A stretch of 54,563 nt of DNA. Source: Chromatiales bacterium (GTDB taxonomy: Bacteria > Pseudomonadota > Gammaproteobacteria > RBG-16-57-12). The DNA lies in contig JALSJH010000093.1 of NCBI GenBank assembly GCA_026989455.1, positions 1-54,563 on the forward strand. The letters are read 5' to 3'. The notes beneath the pieces are model-generated. The model was not told the origin of the DNA. It did not search any database and saw only the letters and a list, made by a program, of their open reading frames with translations. How positions within the stretch are numbered: the first letter of the stretch is position 1; each line of letters starts with the position of its first letter. Positions 42,458 to 50,791 of the stretch are shown here, piece after piece. The position numbers and the translations under genes were made by a program.

Positions 42458-43192
42458 ATGAAATACTCAGCTATATTGGCAACGAGCTTACTGGCACTTA
42501 GCTTCGCAGGTGGGGTTGTTGCTGCACCACTTCAGTGGGAATCAAATTACGGCACTTGGAGTGATCTCAGCGACGAAGATGATGAAACGGAGCAGTACAA
42601 CCTCGGCTTTGATTTTACCTTTTACGGTGCAACGTACAGTTCAGTATGGGTCAACTCCAATGGTGCTCTCCAGTTTGATGATAATGATGATGACTATGAA
42701 GTTGGTGATCAGATAGAAGATGATTATGGCCGGGTTATCGCCCCGTTCTGGGCGGATCTTGATCCGGATGAAGGTGGTGATATTTACTACAATACTCTGG
42801 GTACGCTCGGAGATCGTAGGTTTGTTGTTACTTGGGATGATGTCATTGACTATGAAGAAGAGTTCAATAACACCTTTCAGGTCATTCTTTATGAAACGGG
42901 ACTAATACAGTTTGGTTATCAGAGCCTCCTAGGTAGTGGTGACAATGATGATGAAGATGTGATCGGTGTCTCTCGGGGTGATGGCATTAATTACAACTAC
43001 TTCACCGCCGCTGATGGTGATGATAACGGCATATACCCCAATGGTGAAAACTTGTTTTACACTTGGAATGCTGGCGCACAAAACTACGATGCATCCAATA
43101 CCCACTCAGTACCTGAGCCCGGCATGATTTTTCTCCTAGGCGCTGGTTTTGCAGGTCTGCTAGTCAGAAACAGAAGAAAAATAAAGGGATAA
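42458..43192 (+). CDS. PEP-CTERM protein with nidogen-like domain
   Basis: The protein has 244 residues from the ATG at 42458, preceded by GGAGAAATGGAC; a longer start at 42419 would lie in MITE sequence. MKYSAILATSLLALSFAGGVVA is the signal. The middle resembles a NIDO (nidogen-like) beta domain: NLGFDFTFYGATYSSVWVNSNGALQF, GRVIAPFWADLDP, RFVVTWDDV and NTFQVILYETGLIQFGY. It is Asp/Glu-rich and could bind calcium. The C-terminus VPEPGMIFLLGAGFAGLLV followed by RNRRK is a PEP-CTERM sorting signal, cut by an exosortase EpsH/XrtA-type enzyme. No exosortase is in the window. Confidence 0.87.
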   Translation: MKYSAILATSLLALSFAGGVVAAPLQWESNYGTWSDLSDEDDETEQYNLGFDFTFYGATYSSVWVNSNGALQFDDNDDDYEVGDQIEDDYGRVIAPFWADLDPDEGGDIYYNTLGTLGDRRFVVTWDDVIDYEEEFNNTFQVILYETGLIQFGYQSLLGSGDNDDEDVIGVSRGDGINYNYFTAADGDDNGIYPNGENLFYTWNAGAQNYDASNTHSVPEPGMIFLLGAGFAGLLVRNRRKIKG

Positions 43193-43246
43193 CCACCTTT
43201 ACCGCCCATACTCACACAACTCTAATATGTGAGGGGGAGTGCGCTT

Positions 43247-43279
43247 AAAGCGGGTCATTCACATGGCCCGCTTTTTTTG
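43247..43279 (+). terminator. Terminator after the PEP-CTERM gene
   Basis: The GCGGG and CCCGC arms (43250-43254 and 43267-43271) close a 12-base loop and can extend outward through AAA and TTT. Seven T residues follow. It lies about 55 bp past the stop codon. Confidence 0.78.
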
Positions 43280-43463
43280 TGGCTGTATCGCTGCCCCATT
43301 GAAGTCCCCGCCAAAAGCCTCCCCCGCACACCCATCGCCCTCCACATCCACTTAACCCCCTTCACTATAGATAAAACACTATATTCCGCCCACCTCTACA
43401 AAAATACAGTTATGATGACTTGCCGCCATACAAAGGCGCGGCACTTAGGGAGCTACTTTAGGA

Positions 43464-43664
43464 ATGAAGTTCAACGAAGATTCACGGGTAAAAATCCCCA
43501 CCCTCCTGCATTTAATGCGTTTGGGTTATGAGCACCTCTCGCTAAAAGGCTCTAAAGTCACACGGGATGAGTCAACCAATATTTTCACCGACATCTTCAA
43601 CCAAAGCATCAAGCGTATAAATCCAGACCTTAGAGCCTCTTGCAAAACACTCAGAAACAAATAA
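43464..43664 (+). pseudogene. Type I restriction enzyme R subunit, N-terminal fragment
   Basis: The ATG opens MKFNEDSRVKIPTLLHLMRLGYEHLSLKG, then DESTNIFTDIFNQSIKRINPDL. This matches the N-terminus of HsdR (motor/nuclease subunit) proteins, which are normally about 1000 residues. Only about 57 residues are HsdR-like. At about 43632 the sequence changes to unrelated DNA and the frame stops at 43662. The break coincides with GAGCCTCTTGCAAAACACT, which may be the end of the IS whose transposase fragment lies downstream. The fragment cannot encode a working enzyme. Confidence 0.8.
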
Positions 43665-43842
43665 TCTAAGTTTTTCTTGGCACTTGAAAATGCGTAAAAA
43701 ATCCAGAACTAGCCATATGTTGCTTAAGGTGGGTCCATTTCCACTCCCGTCACTATTAAAATAGAAATCGAAGGCAAACAATGCCGTAACACAACTGTTT
43801 CAATGTGCTTTTTGTTAGAACTAATAAAATGGGTCGCGTAAT

Positions 43843-44166
43843 TTATTCAACCACTTTCATTAATTGATCCACCGTGAGCGCAACGATTCCAAACATTAAA
43901 TGTGCCATCACCTTGGCATGACCCCGCACTCGAACCCTACGCGCACCGAATTCATCTTTGATTCGCCCATTGACCCGCTCAACTGTGCTGCGCTCATTGT
44001 AGCGTTGATCTTCAGCGGTCACGTAGTTTACTCTCTTGCGCCGTTTTGCTTCTGTTTCCAGCGCTGCTTTTTTTACTTTACTGCGAGGATTAGTGTCAAT
44101 GATCGGAACATGCCCTAAACCTTTACTATGATCCTTGATCTGTGGCGCATCATAGGCGGCATCCAT
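43843..44166 (-). pseudogene. IS transposase C-terminal fragment (DDE type)
   Basis: About 107 residues starting DAAYDAPQIKD contain a DDE-transposase second Asp (DAAYDA), GHVPIIDTNP and the third acidic motif YNERSTVERVNGRIKDEFG with ARRVRVRGHAKVMAH. This is the C-terminal half of an IS4/IS5-like transposase. The N-terminal half is missing: TAA stands just before the ATG, and sequence from an hsdS gene follows. The C-terminus is intact. About 200 bp of probable IS flank separate it from the hsdR fragment. No complete IS boundary can be fixed. Confidence 0.78.
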
Positions 44167-44179
44167 TTATTTGAAATAA

Positions 44180-44290
44180 GCTATTGAAAAGATACTGATT
44201 AACTCTAAGGAGAATAATAAACTCACAGAGTTAAGAGACTGGCTCCTACCCATGCTAATGAACGGCCAAGTCACCGTTAACGATTCATAA
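44180..44290 (+). pseudogene. Type I restriction specificity subunit (HsdS), C-terminal fragment
   Basis: In the frame ending with TAA at 44288-44290, the translation reads AIEKILINSKENNKLTELR and then DWLLPMLMNGQVTVNDS. The sequence LTELRDWLLPMLMNGQVTV is the conserved C-terminal tail of many HsdS proteins, which give type I restriction systems their DNA specificity. A stop codon at 44177-44179 and the transposase fragment precede it, so only about 36 residues remain. With the hsdR fragment it marks a destroyed type I system whose hsdM and most of hsdS and hsdR are gone. Confidence 0.8.
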
Positions 44291-44370
44291 CCATCAACCC
44301 AATAGTGCTTCGGCATTAAGGCCAAGTTTCGGGGTGTAAACGCGCTGGCATAGGAGATGATAGGCAATAA

Positions 44371-44410
44371 AAAACCCGATAGACCATTAATATAATGGGT
44401 CTATCGGGTT
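44371..44410 (-). terminator. ssrA terminator
   Basis: The arms AACCCGATAGAC (44373-44384) and GTCTATCGGGTT (44399-44410) pair perfectly. On the minus strand the second arm is followed by TTTTTTATTG. It ends the tmRNA transcript about 28 bp past its CCA. Confidence 0.9.
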
Positions 44411-44437
44411 GTTTTAGGCTTTTATCAAACCCGTTTT

Positions 44438-44801
44438 TGGTGGAGCTGGCGGGAGTCGAACCCGCGTCCGCAAATCCTCCGCCTTCGGTTCTACATGTTT
44501 AGTCTATTTTTAGTTTTAGTCAGCAGCTACCCAACAGACAGGGAAAACCGATGACGATTCTGGTACTTTTTAGCGCTTTAGCCCCAGACGAGCCTCGGTC
44601 GCGATCCTATGAGAGTCGACCCCGGTTGCTGCGTGCATAGGCACAGACACAGGCCGAGGGCACTACAACAGGTGTTTAAGCTGCTAGTGCGTAGTTGTCG
44701 TCGTTGGCAACTATAAAGTTTGTAGATTAGATTTACGAGGTAGTCTACCCCTCGACATGCCCCTCAGGTTTTGCAATCCGCGTCGAAGCCGGGACAGCCC
44801 C
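44438..44801 (-). ncRNA. ssrA: tmRNA
   Basis: This is a 364-nt one-piece tmRNA. The 5' end GGGGCTGTCCCGGCTTCGACG and the 3' end TTCGACTCCCGCCAGCTCCACCA form the alanyl tRNA-like part, with CCA encoded. The tag reading frame runs from 44708 to 44676: GCC AAC GAC GAC AAC TAC GCA CTA GCA GCT TAA, giving ANDDNYALAA, close to the E. coli ANDENYALAA. It rescues stalled ribosomes with SmpB, whose gene is just upstream on the same strand. An HsdS remnant lies beyond its 3' end. Confidence 0.97.
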
Positions 44802-44816
44802 AAGTGTAAGTGAGAC

Positions 44817-44845
44817 ATTCTACTCTAGTTAATAGTTCCCGTCAG
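44817..44845 (-). promoter_or_regulatory. Sigma-70-type promoter of ssrA
   Basis: On the minus strand CTGACG (-35, 44840-44845) and TAGAAT (-10, 44817-44822) are exactly 17 bp apart. The -10 ends 15 bp before the mature tmRNA 5' end, which fits a short processed leader. Confidence 0.8.
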
Positions 44846-44864
44846 CTTGATTTTTTCGGTAACC

Positions 44865-45338
44865 TTAACGCCCTCTCATCAGGCGCTGTTTATCCCGTTT
44901 CCAATCCCGATCTTTTGCGGTGGCGCGCTTGTCGTGCTCACCTTTGCCTTTAGCGAGGCTAATCTCTATTTTTACCCGGCCATGTGACCAGTACATGGAG
45001 AGTGGCACGATGGTGTAGCCTTTGCGGTCAACAGCACCCATTAGTTTATCTATTTGGCTGCGGTGCAGCAGGAGTTTACGCACCCTAGTGGCGTTTGCCT
45101 GTACATGGGTTGAGGCGGTGATGAGCGGGGTAATCAGCAGGTTTGATATCCACGCTTCGCCATTTTTTATGAAAACATAGCTGTCTACCATCTGACATTT
45201 ACTGGCTCGCAGGCTTTTAACTTCCCACCCTTGCAGTACCATACCCGCTTCAAATTTTTCATCGATTTGATAGTCAAAGCGCGCTCTTTTGTTAAAGGCG
45301 ATGTTGTTACTGGGTGTTTTGGGTTTCTTCTTGGCCAT
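44865..45338 (-). CDS. smpB: SsrA-binding protein
   Basis: The protein has 157 residues, normal for the family. [33 protein letters not shown] is the conserved N-terminus, and [16 protein letters not shown] and [13 protein letters not shown] belong to the oligonucleotide-binding fold. The C-terminal tail [27 protein letters not shown] is the basic helix that reads the mRNA channel. It binds tmRNA and brings it to stalled ribosomes. The gene lies 63 bp upstream of the mature ssrA. Confidence 0.97.
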   Translation of the reverse strand: MAKKKPKTPSNNIAFNKRARFDYQIDEKFEAGMVLQGWEVKSLRASKCQMVDSYVFIKNGEAWISNLLITPLITASTHVQANATRVRKLLLHRSQIDKLMGAVDRKGYTIVPLSMYWSHGRVKIEISLAKGKGEHDKRATAKDRDWKRDKQRLMRGR

Positions 45339-45598
45339 AGCGCAGCATTATAACCAATCTATGGCGAGCGGCCTACTGTTGCTACACAGCAGCTCGCGTT
45401 TCTAGCTCAAGAGTTGAATTTTAAGCTGGCCATAAGGCATCGAAAATACTCCATTTTATAAGGGGTTTGTTTTAAATATATTCTTTATAATCAAGGCACT
45501 AACCACAACACCCTAAGCACTGGTGGTTCGGATTAATATAGGGTATCATTAGTTTTTAACGCTTATTTTATATAAAAATAAATAGACATGGAGGGAGT

Positions 45599-46198
45599 AT
45601 GAGAATTTCGATTAAACCTATGGCAGGATTAGCTTTGGTGGTTTTGCTGGCCGGCTGTAGCGGCCAAGAGAAGATTGTTATGGATGTGCCTGATTGCGTA
45701 TTCCCGGACTCACCTACCGTAGCGGCACCTGCGTGGATTTGTGATGCACCCGTTGAAGGCATTGAAGTCAGTGCCGTGGGTATGTTCCGAAAAACAAATG
45801 CTGGTGCTCAGTTCCAAAAAACTCAGGCGACAGCGGCTGCCAGAAACATGTTAGCGGCACAGATGAAAGTTCATGTAAAACAGCTGGTGAAAAACTACTC
45901 GGAAGTGACCGGTGTGGGTGATGATGAGACGGTTGATACGGTGAGCTCTGATGTGAGCAAACAGGTAACTGCGGCCACTTTATATGGTTCAAAAGTTTAC
46001 AAAACACGGGCCAACCCTGAAACAGGCGCACTCTATGTTTTGGTGGGTTTAGATCCGGATCAAGCGGCTGCACAAGCGACAGAGGCGCTAAAAACAAGCT
46101 ACAAAAACAAAAAGGCACAGTGGCAGAAGTTTCTCGCGGGTAAAGCTCATGACGAGCTAGATGCTGAGTTTGAGAAGATCGCTAACCAGGATCTTTAA
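45599..46198 (+). CDS. LPP20-type lipoprotein
   Basis: The protein has 199 residues. MRISIKPMAGLALVVLLAGC is a lipoprotein signal with lipobox LAGC. The mature part, with PAWICDAPVEGIEVSAVGMF and KTQATAAARNMLAAQMKVHVKQLVKNY, resembles the LPP20/LPP20-like domain: short Trp-containing strand, Gly-rich turn, then a long Ala-rich helix. GGAGGGAG precedes the ATG. It is the first of four linked envelope genes. A terminator follows it. The second LPP20-type protein of the cluster is at 49694. Confidence 0.8.
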   Translation: MRISIKPMAGLALVVLLAGCSGQEKIVMDVPDCVFPDSPTVAAPAWICDAPVEGIEVSAVGMFRKTNAGAQFQKTQATAAARNMLAAQMKVHVKQLVKNYSEVTGVGDDETVDTVSSDVSKQVTAATLYGSKVYKTRANPETGALYVLVGLDPDQAAAQATEALKTSYKNKKAQWQKFLAGKAHDELDAEFEKIANQDL

Positions 46199-46222
46199 TA
46201 CCGTATTCGAGAAGGTGTTCAT

Positions 46223-46266
46223 AAAAAACCGCTACTGATAGATGAAATTATTGGTAGCGGTTTTTG
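46223..46266 (+). terminator. Terminator after the first LPP20-type gene
   Basis: ACCGCTAC and GTAGCGGT arms near 46228-46235 and 46254-46261 close an 18-base loop and extend through A and T runs. Five T residues follow. It lies about 25 bp past the stop. Confidence 0.8.
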
Positions 46267-46329
46267 TGTATCTAAAACCTCGATTTTCCCTGCGGAAGCT
46301 CTAAAAAATGACAAAACAAGGAAGCGTAG

Positions 46330-47820
46330 ATGGGTATTCATGATGGAGGCGGGTTAACCCTGATAAACAGAGTCGGACTGATCACGGCTCTTATGCTCTC
46401 TTTTCAAGCAACGGCAGAGAGTGAGTTCGACCTGTGGATGAAGCAGCAGTCGGATGGTTTTTCGTCGTATCAAGAGAAACACGACCGTGAGTTCTCCTCT
46501 TTTTTAGAAGCGGATTGGAAAGCCTTTCAGCTTAATCATGGTGCCAAGCGAGATGAAGTGCCCAAGCCGGTCACACTCCCTACAGCACCCGAACCTGCGG
46601 TCACTAAACCGACGCCCAATACACCCCCTGAAAATCTTATTTCAGTCAAAGAGCGGTTAACGCCGGTTGTTAACCCACCCATAAAAAAACAGCCCCCTCC
46701 AAGCCCCGAAAAAACCATGGTGGGTGAGCGGATTGATGTCGATTTTTTAGGCAGCACACTCCCCCTTTATCTGGAAAAAAGAGTCCAAATCTCTTTAGGC
46801 AGAAGTATTGATAATAAGAGCATTGCGCTTTTTTGGGATCAAATCAGCTCATCACCCTACACGCCTTTAATTGAGCAGATTAATGCTTATCGCAAAACCA
46901 TCGAATTTAATGATTGGGGAACTGTTCAGCTGATTAATGCGCTGGCCAACACCCTCTACCGCCCGCAATCAAATGAAGCACACCTCTTTAGCTGGTTTTT
47001 ATTGGTTAAATCCGGTTATGCCGCCCGCATTGGTTATACAAAAAACCGCATTCACCTGATGTTGCCATCACAAACAAAACTCTTCGGCATGCCCTATTTC
47101 ACCTATGACAAGGTGCGTTACTACGTGATTACCCGTAAAAAAGGCCAAGACCTGGGCTCTGTTTTCTCATATGAAGGGAGTTATCCCGATGCCACACGAA
47201 AAATGAACCTCTATATATCCAATACTCCTTCACTGAAAGTCGATAAAACAGAGAAGGTATTGAGATTCAATTATGCCAACAAACAGCATGAGTTCAGTAT
47301 CAACTACGATAAAAATGCAGCCCGTTATTTTAAAGATTACCCGGCCACGCAACTTAGCGTCTATTTCAACGCCACTATTTCCGATAGCCTCAAGCAGTCA
47401 CTCCTGCTCCCACTGGGCCAACTGGTGGAGGGAAAGAGCGAACAAGAGGCGGTGAATATCCTATTGCGCTTTGTACAGACCGCATTCGCTTATAAGACAG
47501 ACGATGAGCAGTTTGGACGGGAAAAATACTTCTTTCCGGAAGAGCTGTTTCTATACGATTACTCTGACTGTGAGGACCGCTCGGTACTGTTTGCCTATTT
47601 GGTCAAAACACTACTGGGCCTGGAGGTGGTTGCCGTGACCTTCCCGGGGCATGTCGCCACCGCAGTGCATTTTAGTCGCGATATTGCAGGTGCCAGCGTC
47701 AAAAAAGAGAACAAAAAGTATCTCATTGCCGACCCGACCTATATCAATGCCAATGTTGGCATGATCATGCCCCAATTTAAGAGTAGCGCCGCAAAAGTTA
47801 TCTCAATTAGTGACATTTAA
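46330..47820 (+). CDS. Secreted transglutaminase-like protein
   Basis: The protein has 496 residues from the ATG at 46330, behind AAGGAAG. The signal peptide ends about FQATA. A Pro-rich linker (about 75-130) follows a short charged region. The C-terminal domain has the transglutaminase/papain-like triad pattern: Cys414 in YSDCEDRSVLFAYLVKTLLG, His441 or His447 in GHVATAVHF, and Asp468 in LIADPTY. Bacterial members include proteases and crosslinking enzymes; activity here is unproven. The COG3014-type gene starts 17 bp after its stop, so they are co-transcribed. Confidence 0.82.
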   Translation: MGIHDGGGLTLINRVGLITALMLSFQATAESEFDLWMKQQSDGFSSYQEKHDREFSSFLEADWKAFQLNHGAKRDEVPKPVTLPTAPEPAVTKPTPNTPPENLISVKERLTPVVNPPIKKQPPPSPEKTMVGERIDVDFLGSTLPLYLEKRVQISLGRSIDNKSIALFWDQISSSPYTPLIEQINAYRKTIEFNDWGTVQLINALANTLYRPQSNEAHLFSWFLLVKSGYAARIGYTKNRIHLMLPSQTKLFGMPYFTYDKVRYYVITRKKGQDLGSVFSYEGSYPDATRKMNLYISNTPSLKVDKTEKVLRFNYANKQHEFSINYDKNAARYFKDYPATQLSVYFNATISDSLKQSLLLPLGQLVEGKSEQEAVNILLRFVQTAFAYKTDDEQFGREKYFFPEELFLYDYSDCEDRSVLFAYLVKTLLGLEVVAVTFPGHVATAVHFSRDIAGASVKKENKKYLIADPTYINANVGMIMPQFKSSAAKVISISDI

Positions 47821-47837
47821 AATTATGGGTATGCATT

Positions 47838-49634
47838 ATGTTAATAAGGATTAGATTTCATAGCGTAAAAGTTGTGCTCGGATTGTTGCTGGTGGCTATT
47901 GCAGCCTCAGGCTGTGCGATTAACCCAGCAGGAAAAGATCGCAATACCAGCGCACAGCTCAGCGAAGCGCTGCGTGCAAACAACTATACTGGCGCACAAA
48001 AGACCATTGCCGATGCCTATGACGATAAAAAAAATCGCTCGCTTATGCTGATGGAGGGCGGACTTGTTGACTACTTGAGCAAAGACCATCAACAGAGCAT
48101 TCACAGGCTAAATGAAGCGGAGGTGTTAACCGACGAAGCAGAAACAAAAAGAGTCAGTGAGTACCTGAAATCGATAATGGCAGGGCCTACCAGCCTCAGC
48201 TATGGTGGGGCACTTTTTGAGCGGGCATATATCCACTACTATAAAGCGATGAACTTCCTGGCTCTGGCTAACAACCACACAGGAAATGACAGAGAGGATG
48301 CACTGGAAGGTGCGCGGATTGAAGCACGCAAAATCGACCGATTACTCAATAGCATTCAAGATCAGGAGCCTACCTATGACGAGGCAAAAGAGGGTAAGGA
48401 GTCTACTTTTAAACAGATGACACTGCTGCTGCGTGGTTTATACGGAAGAACCCTTGACCGAGACGCACTCGCATACCGTGAGGATGCCTATATACGCTAC
48501 ATGGAAGGGGTTATCTATGAGTCCAATGGTGAATTGGACAGTGCCCGCATTGCTTATCAAGGCGCTGCAAACCTGTATGAAAAAGGGTATGCCAAGCAGT
48601 ATGGCCTTGGGCAAGCCATTGTCGAGATGGCATGGTTTGAAGTGGTTCGCGTCATGCGCAAAGCGGGTGGATATAGAAATGAAGTTGCCGACCTGACAAA
48701 GCGCAAGCTTTCAAAAGAGATGGAACAGCGACTAAATGAGTTTGACCGAGACAGCGCTCAATTAGTGGTTATTAATCACATCGGCTTTGCTCCCAAACCT
48801 AAAGAGATGGTGCTGCGCCTTCAGCTCGACACCCAGACCAAAGAGTTGATACTTACACCGGCTGTTTTGGTTCCAGGCTTGATTTCAACCTCAGACAGTG
48901 TCGATCCTATTGATATTAAAGAGCAGTTGATGTGGTTCAATGGGATGTACTCTGACCGTGGAATAGTTGACATCATCTCTAATTATAAAAAGCGCGGTGT
49001 TTATGGTGTGGTCCAGGGCATGATGGAGAAGCGCACCTCCATCGCCCCCCTCTGGTCAGTGGCGGAAGAGAGCGGTTTGGTATCTGGGCTAGATTGGGGT
49101 GGAACCATTGTTCAGGTTCCCTATTTAGGCTCCATCGCCACTGACTTTGATAGCAGCCAAGTCACCCTTGATGGCGAGAAAAAAGGTACCATGATTGCTG
49201 CCGAGTCCATCGCCACCATTGCACTGCAACAGCAACTGCTCGGTGCCGGAAGTGGTCTGCGCGCAGCCTTGGCACGAGAGCTAACAAAAGTAGCTTTTTG
49301 TACTCAAACGGCAAAAGCTGCGGGGGGTGGATTTAAAAGCGAGATAGCCAAAAAGCTCTGTATTCTTGGTTTTGGCATGGTATCGGGCGCGGATACTCGA
49401 AGCTGGTCGACACTGCCCCACACTATTATGATACAGCGCTTTGCCGTAGAGCCTGGACAACATACGGTAACCATAACGACCCCTCGGGCGGGTGGAGGCA
49501 TTTTTCATCACGCCGAATATGAAATTGAGATCAAAAAGGGGCAGTTAATGGTACTCAAAAACCGCGCAGTTGCAGCAGCCCCGGTTGCTACAGGCCAGTT
49601 AATAGCCACTCAATCTGGGCAAAACATAGAGTGA
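47838..49634 (+). CDS. COG3014-type lipoprotein
   Basis: The protein has 598 residues. LGLLLVAIAASGC provides the lipobox. The first 300 residues are TPR-like helices (RSLMLMEGGLVDYLSKDHQQSIHRLNEAE, YIRYMEGVIYESNGELDSARIAYQGAANLY). The second half is beta-rich: GGTIVQVPYLGS, TWS-like TRSWSTLPHTIMIQRFAVEPG and HTVTITTP. The whole resembles the COG3014 family of conserved lipoproteins, whose role is unknown. It is likely anchored in the outer membrane. Its neighbours are the transglutaminase-like protein and the second LPP20-type lipoprotein. Confidence 0.8.
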   Translation: MLIRIRFHSVKVVLGLLLVAIAASGCAINPAGKDRNTSAQLSEALRANNYTGAQKTIADAYDDKKNRSLMLMEGGLVDYLSKDHQQSIHRLNEAEVLTDEAETKRVSEYLKSIMAGPTSLSYGGALFERAYIHYYKAMNFLALANNHTGNDREDALEGARIEARKIDRLLNSIQDQEPTYDEAKEGKESTFKQMTLLLRGLYGRTLDRDALAYREDAYIRYMEGVIYESNGELDSARIAYQGAANLYEKGYAKQYGLGQAIVEMAWFEVVRVMRKAGGYRNEVADLTKRKLSKEMEQRLNEFDRDSAQLVVINHIGFAPKPKEMVLRLQLDTQTKELILTPAVLVPGLISTSDSVDPIDIKEQLMWFNGMYSDRGIVDIISNYKKRGVYGVVQGMMEKRTSIAPLWSVAEESGLVSGLDWGGTIVQVPYLGSIATDFDSSQVTLDGEKKGTMIAAESIATIALQQQLLGAGSGLRAALARELTKVAFCTQTAKAAGGGFKSEIAKKLCILGFGMVSGADTRSWSTLPHTIMIQRFAVEPGQHTVTITTPRAGGGIFHHAEYEIEIKKGQLMVLKNRAVAAAPVATGQLIATQSGQNIE

Positions 49635-49693
49635 GCGCTTTCGTGCGCAAGAGATGTAACGGACTCTAAATAACAACAACACAGGATGAAAGC

Positions 49694-50725
49694 ATGTACA
49701 GAACATACTCGGCACTTTTAGTGCTTTTAATCACAACCCTATTGGTAGGTTGCCAAACGGCACCCAAACAGAAAGGGAGCGATTTTTCCGACGACAAGCC
49801 CGACTGGATTTTAAATACACCCATTAAAAGCGGCTTCATCTATGGTGTCGGTTCGGCAGAGGTATTTGGCGGTAATGAAACAGCGGCGCTAAGCCGTGCA
49901 AAAGATTTCGCCCGAATTGAGTTAATTAAACAGATTGAAGTTGAGATGCAAGGCAGTGTTGAGCAGGAGATTTCTGAAATTACGCGCAATAATAAAAGCG
50001 AATTCACCGAACAGCTTCGCCAGACAGTCTCCAGTCGAGTACCTGAATTCAAGCTCTCTAATGTTGAACAGGTTGACTCATATAGTGATGAGAAAAATCG
50101 CCAGGTTGCGGTATTAGTAAAATTTGATGTCAACGAAGAGATTCAGTCATTGAAGGGAGAGATCCGCTCACTCGACCAGCAACTACAAGAGATCGATGAA
50201 ACACTCTCGCAAAACCAAAAAAGAGGCCTCACTCGCCTACGCACCGCCACCTCAGCACTGGTACTCGCCGACCAGCGGGCGGGCTTGCAAGCACGCCTCA
50301 ATCAACTGCAATCGGGTGCAGAGCGAGAGCCGCTGCTCACCAAGCCGATACGCCAACTTATCGCAAAAGTTTATAAAATAACCTCCGAGATAAAAGTCGC
50401 TCTGCGAGCAGAGAAAAAGAGTGAGCGAGCACTGCAAGTCGGGCTAATTGCCCAGCTGACTAAAAGAGGATTAACCGTATCAGAAGAAGGCGCGCATGAT
50501 ATTGAAATTGTCTATGGTGTGAGTAGCAACACCATCAAACGCGGTGATATGAACTTTGTGGTCACCGAAGGAAATATCTGGGTAAAAGATGATGCCGGAA
50601 AGATCATTAACGCCGTACAGAAAAGAGTGAAAGGTGCCTCGATAGATCCAAAACTCGCCCACTCTCGTGCGATTGAAAAACTATCAGAAAGCTTGGGAGA
50701 AGCGTTAGTGGACGCACTGTTTTAA
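49694..50725 (+). CDS. Second LPP20-type lipoprotein with coiled coil
   Basis: The protein has 343 residues. LLVLLITTLLVGC carries the lipobox. PDWILNTPIKSGFIYGVGSAEVFGG followed by AALSRAKDFARIELIKQIEVEM is a better LPP20-type match than the protein at 45599. A probable coiled coil lies at about 155-185 (IQSLKGEIRSLDQQLQEIDETL). The C-terminal 100 residues resemble a small alpha/beta domain. It is 59 bp after the COG3014-type gene and probably in the same transcript. The function is unknown; LPP20-type proteins occur in outer-membrane assemblies. Confidence 0.8.
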   Translation: MYRTYSALLVLLITTLLVGCQTAPKQKGSDFSDDKPDWILNTPIKSGFIYGVGSAEVFGGNETAALSRAKDFARIELIKQIEVEMQGSVEQEISEITRNNKSEFTEQLRQTVSSRVPEFKLSNVEQVDSYSDEKNRQVAVLVKFDVNEEIQSLKGEIRSLDQQLQEIDETLSQNQKRGLTRLRTATSALVLADQRAGLQARLNQLQSGAEREPLLTKPIRQLIAKVYKITSEIKVALRAEKKSERALQVGLIAQLTKRGLTVSEEGAHDIEIVYGVSSNTIKRGDMNFVVTEGNIWVKDDAGKIINAVQKRVKGASIDPKLAHSRAIEKLSESLGEALVDALF

Positions 50726-50739
50726 CCGGGTATTATGCA

Positions 50740-50761
50740 TCCCCACGCGGGAGCGTGGGGA
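50740..50761. repeat. REP-like GC-rich hairpin
   Basis: TCCCCACGC and GCGTGGGGA (50740-50748, 50753-50761) are perfect complements with a 4-base loop, followed by CGAGG. It lies between the convergent LPP20-type gene and uvrB. It may be a REP sequence and can also act as a weak terminator. Confidence 0.65.
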
Positions 50762-50791
50762 CGAGGTGCAAGCTCTGATCCCCCAACTCCA

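Noticed and set aside
44167-44367. Minus-strand reading frame of 66 residues upstream of the transposase fragment
   Set aside because: It lies opposite the HsdS C-terminal fragment, whose plus-strand translation is clearly recognisable; the minus frame shows no family similarity.
44290-44437. Integrase attachment repeat at the ssrA 3' end
   Set aside because: I looked for a second copy of the ssrA 3' end in the 1.2 kb beside it and saw none, so an att site cannot be supported.
43464-44440. Intact type I restriction-modification system
   Set aside because: Only the first 57 or so residues of HsdR and the last 36 of HsdS remain, and no hsdM is present.
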